Source: Yamadazyma tenuis (Eukaryota > Ascomycota > Pichiomycetes > Serinales > Debaryomycetaceae). Taken from it: 64,000 bases of DNA. The stretch lies in NCBI RefSeq assembly GCF_029203305.1, contig NC_089463.1:637001-701000 (forward strand). The letters run 5' to 3'. Shown piece by piece: positions 20,859 through 30,412 of this stretch (position 1 is the stretch's first letter; each line of letters opens with the position of its first letter). Position numbers and translations under genes: made by a program. The notes below the pieces were generated by a model. It was not told the DNA's origin, searched no databases, and saw only the letters and a list, made by a program, of their open reading frames with translations.

Positions 20859-21569
20859 ATGAAGTTGGGAATCTTTCTAACTGCTGGTTTGCTGATGGTG
20901 CAAGCTATATACGCCTTGCTGCTCCAAGGAAAAATAGTAGGTGTTCTTCCGGAGTATAAGTTGCAGAATGCCGAACAAATTGTCAATGGCAATAATTTGC
21001 CCATACGGTTCACGGTTGAGTTAACATCAATTGATGGTGAAATCTCCCACAAAATGCGGGCTTTGGTGAATTCGAAGTATGAATTCATATTCAACCACGT
21101 GAATCCCGGGATCCACGATCTCTCACTTGTGTCACATGACTTCATCTTGGATAAAGACAGATTCAGAATCGAGGCCAACCACTCGACGATAACTGCAACA
21201 GACTATTATTTGAACGGAAATAAAGGACAGGCTTCCAATGTCACTGACACGGTCTTGGTGGTGTCAGTGGTTGGCGAAAGAAAATACTATGAGGTTCGTC
21301 TGGGGTCGGTAAAAGAGATGCTTTTGAACAGTCCATTAGGCTTCATTTTCAAAAATACCGGATATACGATTATGTTTGTGGCCACATTGGTGATGATGGC
21401 AGGCCCCTATGTGCTCAGCATAGTGAACCCAGAGATGTCCAAACGTCTTGCAGAAATACGGGAGGAACAAGGCCAAGGGAGAGGTATGTTTGATCCAAAG
21501 CCAGAAGCCCCAAAAATCGAAGAGATCTCCAGACTGGCACCAGCACGAGGCACGAAGAAAAAGAGGTAA
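20859..21569 (+). CDS. EMC7: ER membrane protein complex subunit 7
   Basis: A 236-residue type I membrane protein, orthologue of S. cerevisiae Sop4 (234 aa). It has a signal peptide (about residues 1-19), a lumenal beta-sandwich domain (about 20-160; KIVGVLPEY, YEFIFNHVNPGIHDLSL, YYEVRLGSVKEMLLNSPLG), one transmembrane helix (about 168-188) and a charged cytosolic tail ending KKKR. EMC inserts tail-anchored and some multi-pass proteins into the ER; subunit 7 belongs to the lumenal face. The phrase VNPEMSKRL just after the helix is strongly conserved in EMC7 proteins. The about 500 bp upstream is otherwise gene-free. Confidence 0.9.
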   Translation: MKLGIFLTAGLLMVQAIYALLLQGKIVGVLPEYKLQNAEQIVNGNNLPIRFTVELTSIDGEISHKMRALVNSKYEFIFNHVNPGIHDLSLVSHDFILDKDRFRIEANHSTITATDYYLNGNKGQASNVTDTVLVVSVVGERKYYEVRLGSVKEMLLNSPLGFIFKNTGYTIMFVATLVMMAGPYVLSIVNPEMSKRLAEIREEQGQGRGMFDPKPEAPKIEEISRLAPARGTKKKR

Positions 21570-21628
21570 ATGTAGCATATGTCGAATAAACATCCGAGTT
21601 GTGTAGTTTCTATTCATCTCTATTTATG

Positions 21629-22972
21629 CTAATCATCCTTGGAACTGGTTTCATATTCCTTGGAGTGGTCTGGCTTTTGGCTGGGGTTATTGAATCCTCC
21701 GTTGACATAATCGAAGTCAGCTTCGGCCCAGTGAGCAAATGGATAAGTAGGTAACGTTTTCACCGGCGTTTCTTTGGTGATTAAACCCATATCAATCTGT
21801 CTTTGAATAAGTTCATCTAAATATCCAGCAATATGATCTCTGAAGATCTCGAAAAACTTATATTTGATGATTTTTTCGGGTGCTTCGTAGATGATCTTCC
21901 TGATCAAAGAAGGCACCAAAGGCTCATTCTTCATCTCATCAAGAGAATAGAAAATTGGATGGTTTGTGAAAATAATTGCTTGGGTTCTGGGCAATCTTCT
22001 TAATGTCTGCCTTTCGACTCTAACATGGAAATCCTTAGGATCCATGGTTAGGGCCTCCTTCTTAACTTGCTCCGTTAATTCCGGTTCCTTGTAAACGTTG
22101 TTTTGTCTAAGCTTGTGATCCCAAGTCATATACCATGATGCTCTTTCTACCGGAGAACTGGGGGTCAACCTGCCAAACCATCTTTCCATCGACGTCTTTA
22201 ACTTCTCGTGGTAGTAGGGAACGTCATTGTGAATTACGTCCAAGTGTTTCCCGATCTTGTGGTTGATTCCGAACGATCCTCCTGGGAACGGGACGGCTGC
22301 TGCAACCAAATAGTGTAAGTCGTCTTTAGGATTCTTCATCACCAAGTAGAAATCCTCCTTGGCCATCTTGGTTACATAGAGTAAAGGATGCTCTTTCAAA
22401 GGCCGGCTCATGTCAATAACCTCTTCTGTCAACTCGTTTTTCACAATTTTCCCGTCTTTTCCTCTATCCTCAATTAACGTAAAACAGAGAGGGTAACGCT
22501 TTAACATGTGGTCGGTGACAGTTTCCATCAACTCCAAGCTAGGTTCGTATCCTTCTGGCAACCAGTCGATGTTTTCCTTGCCGTACTTGAACCAGATTCT
22601 TTCCTTCTCCTTGATGTAATGCCAGTAGTATTTATCCATGTCCAACCAGTGGTTGATTTCCAACTTGAAAATCGACATGGTTTGATGATATGGCCATCTG
22701 AAAGGTCTCCATGGTCTGTCATCGTAGCTCTTAACTTGTTCCGGTGTTATCATCAATGGAGTAGGTTCTGCAGCAACCTGAGGATCACCATCTTTTTTGG
22801 AATATGATGATTTTCTGGACTGGTTTGGAGTTGGTGGATTTGAGAACAGTAAATAGCTCTTGTAGAATGTGCCGTACTTACGGTAAAGGGCTCCAACTTG
22901 TTTGTATGACAATAATAGAGATGTAACAACCCCACAAAGTGCCAAAATCAATAATTTTGTGGTGTCTATCAT
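21629..22972 (-). CDS. Membrane-anchored heme-dependent oxidative N-demethylase-like protein (DUF3445)
   Basis: A 447-residue protein. The apparent upstream extension to 23041 starts with TTG, so ATG 22972 (MIDTTKLLILALCG) is used. Residues 5-22 form a membrane anchor or signal-anchor. The core, with PFRWPYHQTMSIFKLEINHW, LVAAAVPFPGGSFGINHKIG, the RASWYMTWDH segment and VRVERQTLRRLPRT, matches the DUF3445 / heme-dependent oxidative N-demethylase alpha-subunit-like family. Bacterial members oxidise dimethylamine using heme; fungal members are uncharacterised. The substrate here is unknown. It converges with EMC7 (59 bp between stops). Confidence 0.7.
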   Translation of the reverse strand: MIDTTKLLILALCGVVTSLLLSYKQVGALYRKYGTFYKSYLLFSNPPTPNQSRKSSYSKKDGDPQVAAEPTPLMITPEQVKSYDDRPWRPFRWPYHQTMSIFKLEINHWLDMDKYYWHYIKEKERIWFKYGKENIDWLPEGYEPSLELMETVTDHMLKRYPLCFTLIEDRGKDGKIVKNELTEEVIDMSRPLKEHPLLYVTKMAKEDFYLVMKNPKDDLHYLVAAAVPFPGGSFGINHKIGKHLDVIHNDVPYYHEKLKTSMERWFGRLTPSSPVERASWYMTWDHKLRQNNVYKEPELTEQVKKEALTMDPKDFHVRVERQTLRRLPRTQAIIFTNHPIFYSLDEMKNEPLVPSLIRKIIYEAPEKIIKYKFFEIFRDHIAGYLDELIQRQIDMGLITKETPVKTLPTYPFAHWAEADFDYVNGGFNNPSQKPDHSKEYETSSKDD

Positions 22973-23151
22973 GATGTGATCTGCTGAAAAGGCCAATTTG
23001 GCATCATGTTGCTTATATAGCCCCAAGCATAGTCTTATCAATTTGGCGCGATAAGGAAATCACTACCGCATCGGGAAACAGAAGCCTGGACGGAAGCGCA
23101 ATGATTTTTTTTGTCTGTTTGGGGTAAAGAGGCTCGCAGCCTACCGGAACC

Positions 23152-25293
23152 CTACTCCAAACTATCATAATATCCCGTGAGAACAAAATCGAATGATTCT
23201 TCCAAGTCTAACTCTGGGTTTGTGTCTGTTTGTACAAAGTCGTAAGGTTTTTGCGGTAAAAGCTGAGGAAACTCCGTCGCGCTCGGGGCCTGTTTAATGG
23301 CTGCAACACAGTTATTGATCCACTTTTTCACATATTCCTCTTGGTTGGTGATGGCCAAAAGACCCATATACTGATCGAAACCGGTTTGACCAAGCTTGAG
23401 TTTGATGTACCTGTTGGAGGCTCGGGCCTTGACCATTTCCATGTATACTGGGTCTGTTGGAGTCTTTATGTTGTTATACACCAAAGTCTTGAAAGTCTTC
23501 AGGAGAAGCTTTTGCTGGAGATGAATTTGGGTTTTTATAGGAAGCTGTGAGTCAGCCAACCACAAAAGCACATTGTACCGATAAAATGAGTAGCCCAACT
23601 GGCTGTATTTCTGCATTATACTGCAGTACTTGGAGCGCTCTCTAGGCGAACACTCAGTTTCCTTGAGGTAGTGTCGTGAAATGTGGTAGTTGACTGCCAA
23701 CAAGTTGGCTAAGTGGCTTGCTCCTGGAATTTCGGACTCTAGGAGCCCAAAGTCCTCAAACCTAAAATTGCCAAGGGTTCGAGTAAGATCAAGCTCTTCA
23801 GAAGGCCTTTGTAGCATGCCTGAAACCATTGTAGTCACCTGTCTTATTCCTTCTGACTCATTAATTTGGACAAGTCTTCCCAACAGTGATAAAATGCCAG
23901 GATACTCCTCGAGAGCTTGGAGCACCAAAGTTCTCCGCTTGGTGAGGATTTCAAAACTATTGACAATAGTAGCTTTATAGGACGCAACACTTACACAGTC
24001 GACGGCAATAGCCCGACATTCTTCTTGGTCTTGAGATGGAGGTTCAGGAACCTGTATGCGCTTCAAGTAACTCCTCATCAGTTCAAGTTCCACCCGATCA
24101 ATGGAGGTAGACGAGAATCTTAAAGTAGTAGAAAAATCTTTGGTGAACTGTTTGATCTCCATATCCGTAAGGTTATCGAAAATATCGATATAGTTCTTCA
24201 CGTGCGTCGAACACCAATCAACAGTGTCCTGTGGCTTTGTGAACGCCAATACAGCAAAGTACTGTCCTAACTGCCGGTGGTATAAATCTCGAGCACTATT
24301 TTTGATGATACTGTCAACCATCTGTTTGGACTCAATTAACTTATTAAACACTCTGCTGGTCTCCACGAGAAATTGCACATACTCACTGCTCACAAGCATG
24401 TAGTATAATGTGCTGAAGTGGTCTCCTCTGCTGTGGACCAAAATGGACCGACGTACAAGAATATCGTAGAGGGAACTACCGAACCGAGAAACCAAGGTGA
24501 GATAGTGTTCGAGAGCCATGCTTGTAGAGAGAGGCTCTCGAGCTCGAGGTCCCACGACCGAACTATTGACCAAGAGGGTCGTCACCACTGGCGAAGCATC
24601 ACCTAATGGTGGGAGGGTAAACTCAGTTCCTTGATGAAACAAATATTCTGGGTTCAAAGCAACTTGCAGGCCATCGAGGGATTCTAGCTCTTGCAAAATG
24701 TCGCCCAAAAACCCCGTCATATCTGGGTTGTACGCGGTGTCTGAACCCAAAGATCCAAACAAGTTATCAAGACATGAAAGAGGGTTTTGGATGAAGTTGA
24801 AGCCAATTACATGTTGAACGGATGGACGAGTTTTGATTCCAGACTCTTTGAATTTTTTCTTCCACAGAGGCGGCGGTCTCCATGCCATGAGATCCCTGGT
24901 TACACTCCTGTCGAATTTGGAGGACATATGAGGATTATTGAGGGTTCTGTAGGCGATGGGTACAAAATCAATGATTTTTTGGCCCAATTTGTACGTTTCT
25001 TGAAGATACAAGTTGTTCACCACGCCGTATACACATATCTTACTCCAGGTGTCTTCAGAGGGCGTGTCCATGTGCAACGAACCCCTGAAATGCATTTTTT
25101 GTGGTTTGGGGATCTCTAGTTTGGGTAGGCTCGCCAAATCGTCTGATGTCAGAACCATCTGTTTCCACTGGTGGTTGGGAGAGACCCGAGCCAATTGGAG
25201 TATAGACGAGATGACCTGGTTGCTGTTAGAAGGAATCGACGAGAAACCTCGCCGTAAACCCCATCCAATGCACAATCGATGCAATTGTGTCAT
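23152..25293 (-). CDS. Predicted mitochondrial protein of unknown function
   Basis: A 713-residue protein from ATG 25293. The N-terminus MTQLHRLCIGWGLRRGFSS is rich in Arg, Ser and hydrophobics with no acids, as in a matrix-targeting presequence. The rest is predominantly helical with no catalytic motif I can recognise. Size and composition are like yeast mitochondrial gene-expression factors (translation activators or RNA-stability proteins of the Pet111, Aep and Cbp type), which diverge fast and are hard to name by eye. That is inference only. The neighbour RPS14 lies 166 bp away at its 5' side; both genes are on the minus strand. Confidence 0.6.
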   Translation of the reverse strand: MTQLHRLCIGWGLRRGFSSIPSNSNQVISSILQLARVSPNHQWKQMVLTSDDLASLPKLEIPKPQKMHFRGSLHMDTPSEDTWSKICVYGVVNNLYLQETYKLGQKIIDFVPIAYRTLNNPHMSSKFDRSVTRDLMAWRPPPLWKKKFKESGIKTRPSVQHVIGFNFIQNPLSCLDNLFGSLGSDTAYNPDMTGFLGDILQELESLDGLQVALNPEYLFHQGTEFTLPPLGDASPVVTTLLVNSSVVGPRAREPLSTSMALEHYLTLVSRFGSSLYDILVRRSILVHSRGDHFSTLYYMLVSSEYVQFLVETSRVFNKLIESKQMVDSIIKNSARDLYHRQLGQYFAVLAFTKPQDTVDWCSTHVKNYIDIFDNLTDMEIKQFTKDFSTTLRFSSTSIDRVELELMRSYLKRIQVPEPPSQDQEECRAIAVDCVSVASYKATIVNSFEILTKRRTLVLQALEEYPGILSLLGRLVQINESEGIRQVTTMVSGMLQRPSEELDLTRTLGNFRFEDFGLLESEIPGASHLANLLAVNYHISRHYLKETECSPRERSKYCSIMQKYSQLGYSFYRYNVLLWLADSQLPIKTQIHLQQKLLLKTFKTLVYNNIKTPTDPVYMEMVKARASNRYIKLKLGQTGFDQYMGLLAITNQEEYVKKWINNCVAAIKQAPSATEFPQLLPQKPYDFVQTDTNPELDLEESFDFVLTGYYDSLE

Positions 25294-25459
25294 TAATGCT
25301 TTGTGTTTTGTGAGAAAAAACTCATCTCAGTTAAATACGTAAGTGTACATTTTTATAAATGTTGCAATAATGCAAGGATAATTATTTCACCACACGGATA
25401 AAAACTATTAAACAGAGCTTTTTATATAAAAACACCGGATAGGAACCAAGGTAAAAAAA

Positions 25460-26133
25460 TCACAATCTTCTACCTCTTCTACCACCCTTTCTTCTGGTGG
25501 AATCAGATGGAACTGGAGTAACATCTTCGATTCTTCCAATTCTCAAACCAGATCTGGCCAAGGCTCTGACAGCAGCTTGACCACCTGGACCTGGGGTCTT
25601 GGTCTTGGTACCACCGGTAGCTCTCAACTTGATGTGAACAGCGTTGATGCCAACTTCTTTACACTTGACAGCAACATCTTGGGCAGCCAACATGGCGGCG
25701 TATGGAGTGGATTCGTCTCTGTCGGCCTTGACCTTCATACCACCAGTGACTCTGGCGATGGTTTCTTTACCGGACAAATCAGTCACGTGGACGAAAGTAT
25801 CGTTGAAGGAAGCAAAGATTCTTGCTACACCGAAAACAAGGGAACCGTCTTTTTGAGCTAGAGGCGTTAGTAACAGGATGAAACGAGATGGTGGGGAACC
25901 AATAATGAACCAGGGAATGCTATTCGAGGTGAAAGATCAAAATAATGTATACTTTGTGATGTATACTTGATGATGTACAGTTTCGATGGTCGAGAGAAGG
26001 ATGGAATAATGGGGGGTTTTTGGAGGCCTCGACGCCAGGAAAACGCAGTGGACAACGTCTGTGGACTGTGCTCATTCGATTGTGCCCATATTGGTCGGCG
26101 CTTGTACTAATTCTATCACATACCAGTAGACAT
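25460..26133 (-). CDS. RPS14: 40S ribosomal protein uS11 (Rps14), two exons
   Basis: Exon 1 is 26124-26133 (ATG TCT ACT G); exon 2 is 25460-25857. Splicing joins G to CT, giving [18 protein letters not shown] and a 135-residue protein ending [14 protein letters not shown], the uS11 C-terminus. The segments [15 protein letters not shown] and [20 protein letters not shown] are near-identical to yeast Rps14. It sits on the 40S platform near the mRNA exit and is needed for 18S 3'-end maturation. The continuous ORF alone would start at a GTG (Val in HVTDLSG) and lose 27 residues. S. cerevisiae RPS14 genes also have an intron a few codons after the start, famous for autoregulation by Rps14. Confidence 0.95.
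25858..26123 (-). other. RPS14 intron
   Basis: A 266-nt intron. On the gene strand the 5' site is GTATGT (26123-26118), the branch sequence TACTAAC is at 25872-25866 and the 3' site is TAG at 25860-25858. Only 9 nt separate the branch adenosine from the 3' end. Confidence 0.93.
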
Positions 26134-26203
26134 TCTTGACTATGTTAAAATTTTAATTAAATTTTCACTTGAGATTTTTCCCTGAGAAAAAACTCTGAGC
26201 GAC

Positions 26204-26239
26204 GGTGGGCGCGACACGACCACACCCGTAGTGGGCCAC
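26204..26239 (-). promoter_or_regulatory. RPS14 upstream element: GC-rich box plus GTGGCCCA
   Basis: On the RPS14 strand the order is GTGGCCCA (26239-26232), a 10-bp spacer, then GGTCGTGTCGCGCCCACC (26221-26204), which ends about 70 bp before the ATG. The same pair, TGGGCCAC then GGTCGTGCGCTCCCACC, lies upstream of RPL39. The spacer reads like a Rap1 site on the plus strand (CACACCCGTA, 26221-26230). Confidence 0.5.
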
Positions 26240-26370
26240 CCGCTATGGCAGGGCATCGCGGGCTGCAGCCCTCATTCCCTGTCGCTACCATCCCAAACTA
26301 CTCTACCACCTAAAGTGTCTTACAATGAACTCCATTAAATTTATATTACATGTATCATGCGAGCTATAAT

Positions 26371-26763
26371 CTAGTAAACGAAACCCAAGATCTTTCCGGA
26401 AACGTGCTTTCTTCTGGCTTCTTCGTGGTCCATGATACCAGCAGAAGTGGTCAAAATAACGTAACCAAACTGTCTGGCTGGCAACAAGTTGTCGGTCCAT
26501 CTCTCAATGTCACCAATCTTCACGTTGAATCTTGGGTTGATAACACCACACTTGTTCAATCTACCGTTCAATTGGACGACGATTTTACCGGATCTGTGGT
26601 CATCAATGTATTCGAATTCACCAATGTAACCGTGCTTTTGCATGACGGTCAAGAACTTGACGATGACCTTGGAGGAAGGTCTGATCAACACTTGTCTCTT
26701 TCCGGTTTTTTCGGCGTTGTTAATGGCGTTTAAAGCATCAGCTAAGACGGAGGTTCTGGTCAT
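26371..26763 (-). CDS. RPS22: 40S ribosomal protein uS8 (Rps22)
   Basis: A 130-residue protein with start ATG 26763 ([19 protein letters not shown]) and end GKILGFVY. The open frame continues upstream but the extra 26 residues are low-complexity leader and not part of uS8. The sequence ([19 protein letters not shown], then [20 protein letters not shown]) is near-identical to yeast Rps22. It binds the central domain of 18S rRNA. No intron is seen, unlike S. cerevisiae RPS22B. It is transcribed divergently from RPL39 with 201 bp between start codons. Confidence 0.96.
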   Translation of the reverse strand: MTRTSVLADALNAINNAEKTGKRQVLIRPSSKVIVKFLTVMQKHGYIGEFEYIDDHRSGKIVVQLNGRLNKCGVINPRFNVKIGDIERWTDNLLPARQFGYVILTTSAGIMDHEEARRKHVSGKILGFVY

Positions 26764-26848
26764 TGTGGATGTTGAGGTTGAACTTTTTTTTTCAAATTTT
26801 TCAGCTATGGTAGAGGGCGCGCGGGACGTGTCAAGGCCCAATTTAAAG

Positions 26849-26896
26849 CAGTCACATAACTACCTGGGCCACGCATATAGGTCGTGCGCTCCCACC
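26849..26896. promoter_or_regulatory. Shared RPS22/RPL39 promoter elements
   Basis: Within the 201-bp bidirectional promoter (26764-26964): CAGTCACA at 26849-26856, identical to the HomolD box of fission-yeast ribosomal promoters; TGGGCCAC at 26865-26872; and GGTCGTGCGCTCCCACC at 26880-26896. The last ends about 68 bp before the RPL39 ATG and matches the RPS14 and RRP43 boxes. Sequences are exact; function is inferred from recurrence and position. Confidence 0.5.
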
Positions 26897-26964
26897 GCTC
26901 GCACTAGAAGGTCTGTGCACCAGAAGAATTTTTTTCCAGTAACCTTGAAGAGTATTCATTGAAG

Positions 26965-27373
26965 ATGCCAGTATGTATTAATGAACCAGGAGAGAGATAC
27001 AGAGTCACAACCGTCCACAGAACATCGTATACAGCGAGAATAGAAACACCAGGAAAGCAACGATGGATCTGTTCCAGCACCCCATTCTGCTGAACCATAC
27101 CCGAGACACAATATTCCAACCATAACCGAATCACACCTATCACGTCACACAATCACCAGCCCATCAGTACACTCAACAGTATCATCACTTCCTTGATCCA
27201 CCAACTTCTACTAACTCGTATAGTCTCAAAAATCATTCAGAACCAAGCAAAAGTTGGGAAAGGCCCAAAAGCAAAACAGACCATTGCCTCAATGGATCAG
27301 ATTGAAGACCGGTAACACCATTAGATACAACGCTAAGAGAAGACACTGGAGAAGAACTAAGTTGAACATCTAA
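26965..27373 (+). CDS. RPL39: 60S ribosomal protein eL39, two exons
   Basis: Exon 1 is 26965-26970 (ATG CCA) and exon 2 is 27224-27373. The product is 51 residues, starting [18 protein letters not shown] and containing [10 protein letters not shown] and [19 protein letters not shown], clearly eL39, which lines the polypeptide exit tunnel. Length equals the family norm (51). It is too short and too interrupted to appear as a single long ORF. It shares its promoter with RPS22. Confidence 0.96.
26971..27223 (+). other. RPL39 intron
   Basis: A 253-nt intron with GTATGT at 26971, TACTAAC at 27209-27215 and TAG at 27221-27223. Branch adenosine to 3' end is 9 nt. I looked for an intronic snoRNA; a CTGA occurs but no convincing C box. 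Confidence 0.94.
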
Positions 27374-27475
27374 GTGTCTCTATTCTTTACAATCGAGTTC
27401 TTATATATAAAACTATTAGTCATGGTTAAGCATGTTTAATTAATATAAACCAATCTGAGTTTTCTTCTCTATACT

Positions 27476-28088
27476 TTACACTTCCTCTTCAAACACCGTC
27501 TCGATGGGCTTTTCCATGAACGAAGCGTGGCCAAATACAGCCACTCCACTGCTTCCGATTAACCACATCATGGTGGAGATGGGAGAAGCTAAAAATCCCA
27601 AAGGAACTGCAACCACAAATAATCCCGTGTACAATTGAGAAGTGGTTAATCTGGTGAAGGGCAAAACCAAGTCATTGCCCCCCAAACGGCTGATACCAAT
27701 CACACCACCACCAACTAGCAAGATTACAAACAATAATAACAAGTTGGTAACCAAGGCGTAGATACTCAATATCGAAACAATGGCCAAGTAGTTGGCAGAA
27801 AAGTAGCCCAAGTTGTAGGACACTCTACTTTGGACCTCACCAAAGTTGGCGGGCTTGGACACTCTTCTGACATCAAAGAACTCCTGAGGAGGACGGAGTT
27901 TGGAGATGGATGATTGTAATGATCCGACGTCTGTACGGATTCTATCCAAACTCAATCTTTCGGAGAACTGGGCCAACTGAGGAACGTTAGTACGGGGTCA
28001 TACGAGTACCGAGAACCATATCGGTATATTGGATGGTTGTTTTGCAAAGTTTGTTACGTACTGGAAAAGAAGAGATGAAGTTAGACAT
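27476..28088 (-). CDS. YIP3: Yip3/PRA1 Rab-interacting membrane protein, two exons
   Basis: Exon 2 is 27476-27976; its open frame would start at a TTG. Exon 1 is 28062-28088 (MSNFISSFP). Splicing gives a 175-residue protein (S. cerevisiae Yip3 176 aa, also intron-containing). Conserved PRA1 segments: RPPQEFFDVRRVSKPANFGE, VSYNLGYFSANY, the long hydrophobic pair from ALVTNLLLLFVILLVGGGV, then FLASPISTMMWLIG, and the C-terminal FMEKPIETVFEEE. PRA1 proteins sit in the ER/Golgi membrane and bind prenylated Rabs, acting in delivery to COPII vesicles. The N-terminal exon is inferred from splice signals. Confidence 0.88.
27977..28061 (-). other. YIP3 intron
   Basis: A short 85-nt intron with 5' site GTACGT (28061-28056), TACTAAC at 27992-27986 and 3' CAG at 27979-27977, 10 nt from the branch adenosine. 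If retained, the reading frame terminates at the TAA inside the branch sequence. Confidence 0.85.
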
Positions 28089-28522
28089 GGTTGTTTTCTG
28101 TACGTGTAAACTTTGAGTTGGACGTACGCGATATTGACCACGCGACATTGGCTCCCGGCTGTGCACGACATTGGGCGACAAGAGATATTGGCGGAGATTA
28201 GCCGCAGGCTTTGGGTGCTGATGACAGTGGTTAGTGAGGTGTATGGAGCGGGTGTTGAGTCTGTGGGTAGTTACTGGGTATTGCTGGGGTGGGTTTATGG
28301 GTAGGTATATGAGACACGAGGTCGCACGGATCTGGTGCCGTTCTGTGCGTCGCGGTGCGGCAGAGCTTGTGCGTCGCGGCTGAGAGCTGGTGGTGCGCTC
28401 GTACGGTGAAACCGTGGGGAGCTCCTGCAGGCTCCCGTCTACAACAAATAGACATAATGAATACAATACACATGATACATACTATGGGACATATGTCGCC
28501 CCGTGGAACCCTATCGTATGTG
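28089..28522. other. YIP3 upstream region
   Basis: 434 bp between the YIP3 start and the LAP2 stop. It contains a GC-rich direct repeat TGTGCGTCGCGG (two copies, about 28347 and 28370). No gene is supported; the short ORFs here overlap in conflicting frames. Confidence 0.4.
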
Positions 28523-30412
28523 TCACAACGCCAAATCCTTTCTCACCATCGCCTGGCAAATCGGATGATATCCCAGCTCAAACTCGAGAAAGTACTTCAC
28601 CGCCATGTCATGGTCCACCTTATTGAGTGTCACGTACCCCGGACGCACAAACTTCATTCTCCCCACAGTTCCCAACCACCGGCCTAACTTTTCGTAAAAC
28701 TTGTGATTGTGCCCTCCAACCTGAAGAAAGTACCACCGTGATAACACCTCTGCATTGGTCTCATGCGAGTACTTTGGGCCGTAGATTTCGTCCAACGCCT
28801 CGAGGGCATCGCGGTGGTGGGCCCAGACGAACCCGTCCTGTTTGTTGAACGCAATTAACGTCTCTAAAAACACCACCGATTGATTCCCGTCAAGCACCTT
28901 GAGATCGTCAAGGGAGAACAACTCCGTGAACTTGGCCCCCTCAACGATGGCCGTGTGCCACCGGGCCGCCAACTGGTAGCACTGGTCCGCCAACGTGGTA
29001 TCAAAATCAGGTTTGACTGGGGGCATTCCAGGTGCGTACAACCAAGAATCCCAATTAATCTGATCCAAAACCTCATGGTCGTCGCTGAAAAAATCGTACA
29101 ACGTGTCCAAGAACTGGTAGGTGTCCAAGGACTTGTACTTGAACTTGTTAAAATAGAATGGAATGAAGGGATCGAATTTTTGCTTTCCCAATAACGTTTC
29201 GATGTAGTACAACAACGTAGACCCCTTTTCGTATGGAACCACCGAGAACGCATCATCGGGATCAGAACCATCCTTCAAGTCTTGCACCAAGCATGAGAAA
29301 CGGGTGGCACTTTCTCCCATAGCTTTGATGGCATTGGCAAGGTCATACCAGCCAATAATGGCCATAAAGTCCCGGACCGCATCTCCGTGCACCTCAGCCA
29401 AGATCCGCCTCTCAAGGTACACACACCAGCCTTCGTTGAGCCAGAAGTGCTCCCATGAGCAGTTGGTTACGAGGTTCCCTGCCCATGAATGAGCCAATTC
29501 GTGTGCAACCACATCAACATTGGACTTATCACCGGTGACGATCGTGGGGGTGGCAAACGTCACGTTGGGGACCTCCATGCCCCCGTACGGGAACGCAGTG
29601 GGCAAAATAAGTACGTCGTACTGCTTCCACTCGTAGCCAAACACGATTTTCTCGGCTGCCTCGAGAAACTTTTCCACATCTCCATCAAACTCGTGCTGGC
29701 ACCGCTTCAAGTTGGGCGACTCACAGTACACGTGAGACCGGGGACCCACCGGAAGCTTTTGGATGTCACCTGATGCAAGGGCTACAAGATATGATGGAAT
29801 TGGCACCGGCTGCGTGAATCTGTACACTTTTTCACCCACAGTTTCGGTGTTTTCACCGTCACCTTGGGGCAATCCCGACATAACAGCAGGCAATGATGAA
29901 GTCACACTCATTGTGTAGGGGGACTTCAACGCTGGGGTGTCGAAACACGGGAAAAGCGATCTGGAGTGGATGGCCTCGCTCTGCGAGAACAAGTAAGGGA
30001 ACTTCTTCCCATCAGTAGCACTCTTTTCAAGAAATTGCAAGGCCGTACACCGAGAGGTGGTCACAAACACTAAGTGGACACTAATCTCCTCATCAACGGC
30101 ACAAGCACGAGAGATCACAAGAGGTGAACCTAACGCACCAGTCCTTTCACCAATGGTGAATTCTTGTGCCACATCATTCACAGACACCGCGTGCACGTCC
30201 AAGTACGACGTATCAAGCACTATGGACTCGGTGGAAGCCACGGCGGTGAGCTGGAAGGTCACGTCTCCGGAAACGGTTTTGGAGGTGAAGTTTATAACGA
30301 AGTTCAAGTTGGTGGAGGTGATTTGGAAATTGGCGTAGTTGGAGAGCGTCGACGGGTCTGCCTCGGGCAGCCGTCCTGGACGCGGGATGCCATGAACCTG
30401 GTTAACAGTCAT
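28523..30412 (-). CDS. LAP2: Bifunctional leucyl aminopeptidase / leukotriene A4 hydrolase-type epoxide hydrolase
   Basis: A 629-residue M1 metallopeptidase. The frame extends to 30466 but begins with GTG; ATG 30412 (MTVNQVHGIPRPGRL) is chosen. The zinc site HELAH has ligands His304 and His308 and catalytic Glu305, with Glu327 in WLNEGW as third ligand. The exopeptidase motif GGMEVPN is at 277-283. The C-terminal helical domain (about 450-629) is that of LTA4 hydrolases. S. cerevisiae Lap2 is 671 aa and cytosolic/nuclear, removing N-terminal residues from di- and tripeptides and hydrolysing LTA4. No lesions seen. Confidence 0.93.
   Translation of the reverse strand: MTVNQVHGIPRPGRLPEADPSTLSNYANFQITSTNLNFVINFTSKTVSGDVTFQLTAVASTESIVLDTSYLDVHAVSVNDVAQEFTIGERTGALGSPLVISRACAVDEEISVHLVFVTTSRCTALQFLEKSATDGKKFPYLFSQSEAIHSRSLFPCFDTPALKSPYTMSVTSSLPAVMSGLPQGDGENTETVGEKVYRFTQPVPIPSYLVALASGDIQKLPVGPRSHVYCESPNLKRCQHEFDGDVEKFLEAAEKIVFGYEWKQYDVLILPTAFPYGGMEVPNVTFATPTIVTGDKSNVDVVAHELAHSWAGNLVTNCSWEHFWLNEGWCVYLERRILAEVHGDAVRDFMAIIGWYDLANAIKAMGESATRFSCLVQDLKDGSDPDDAFSVVPYEKGSTLLYYIETLLGKQKFDPFIPFYFNKFKYKSLDTYQFLDTLYDFFSDDHEVLDQINWDSWLYAPGMPPVKPDFDTTLADQCYQLAARWHTAIVEGAKFTELFSLDDLKVLDGNQSVVFLETLIAFNKQDGFVWAHHRDALEALDEIYGPKYSHETNAEVLSRWYFLQVGGHNHKFYEKLGRWLGTVGRMKFVRPGYVTLNKVDHDMAVKYFLEFELGYHPICQAMVRKDLAL

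Noticed and set aside
25460..25786. 108-residue ORF as the whole of RPS14
   Set aside because: Starts at an internal GTG; the true protein needs the upstream exon and intron with TACTAAC.
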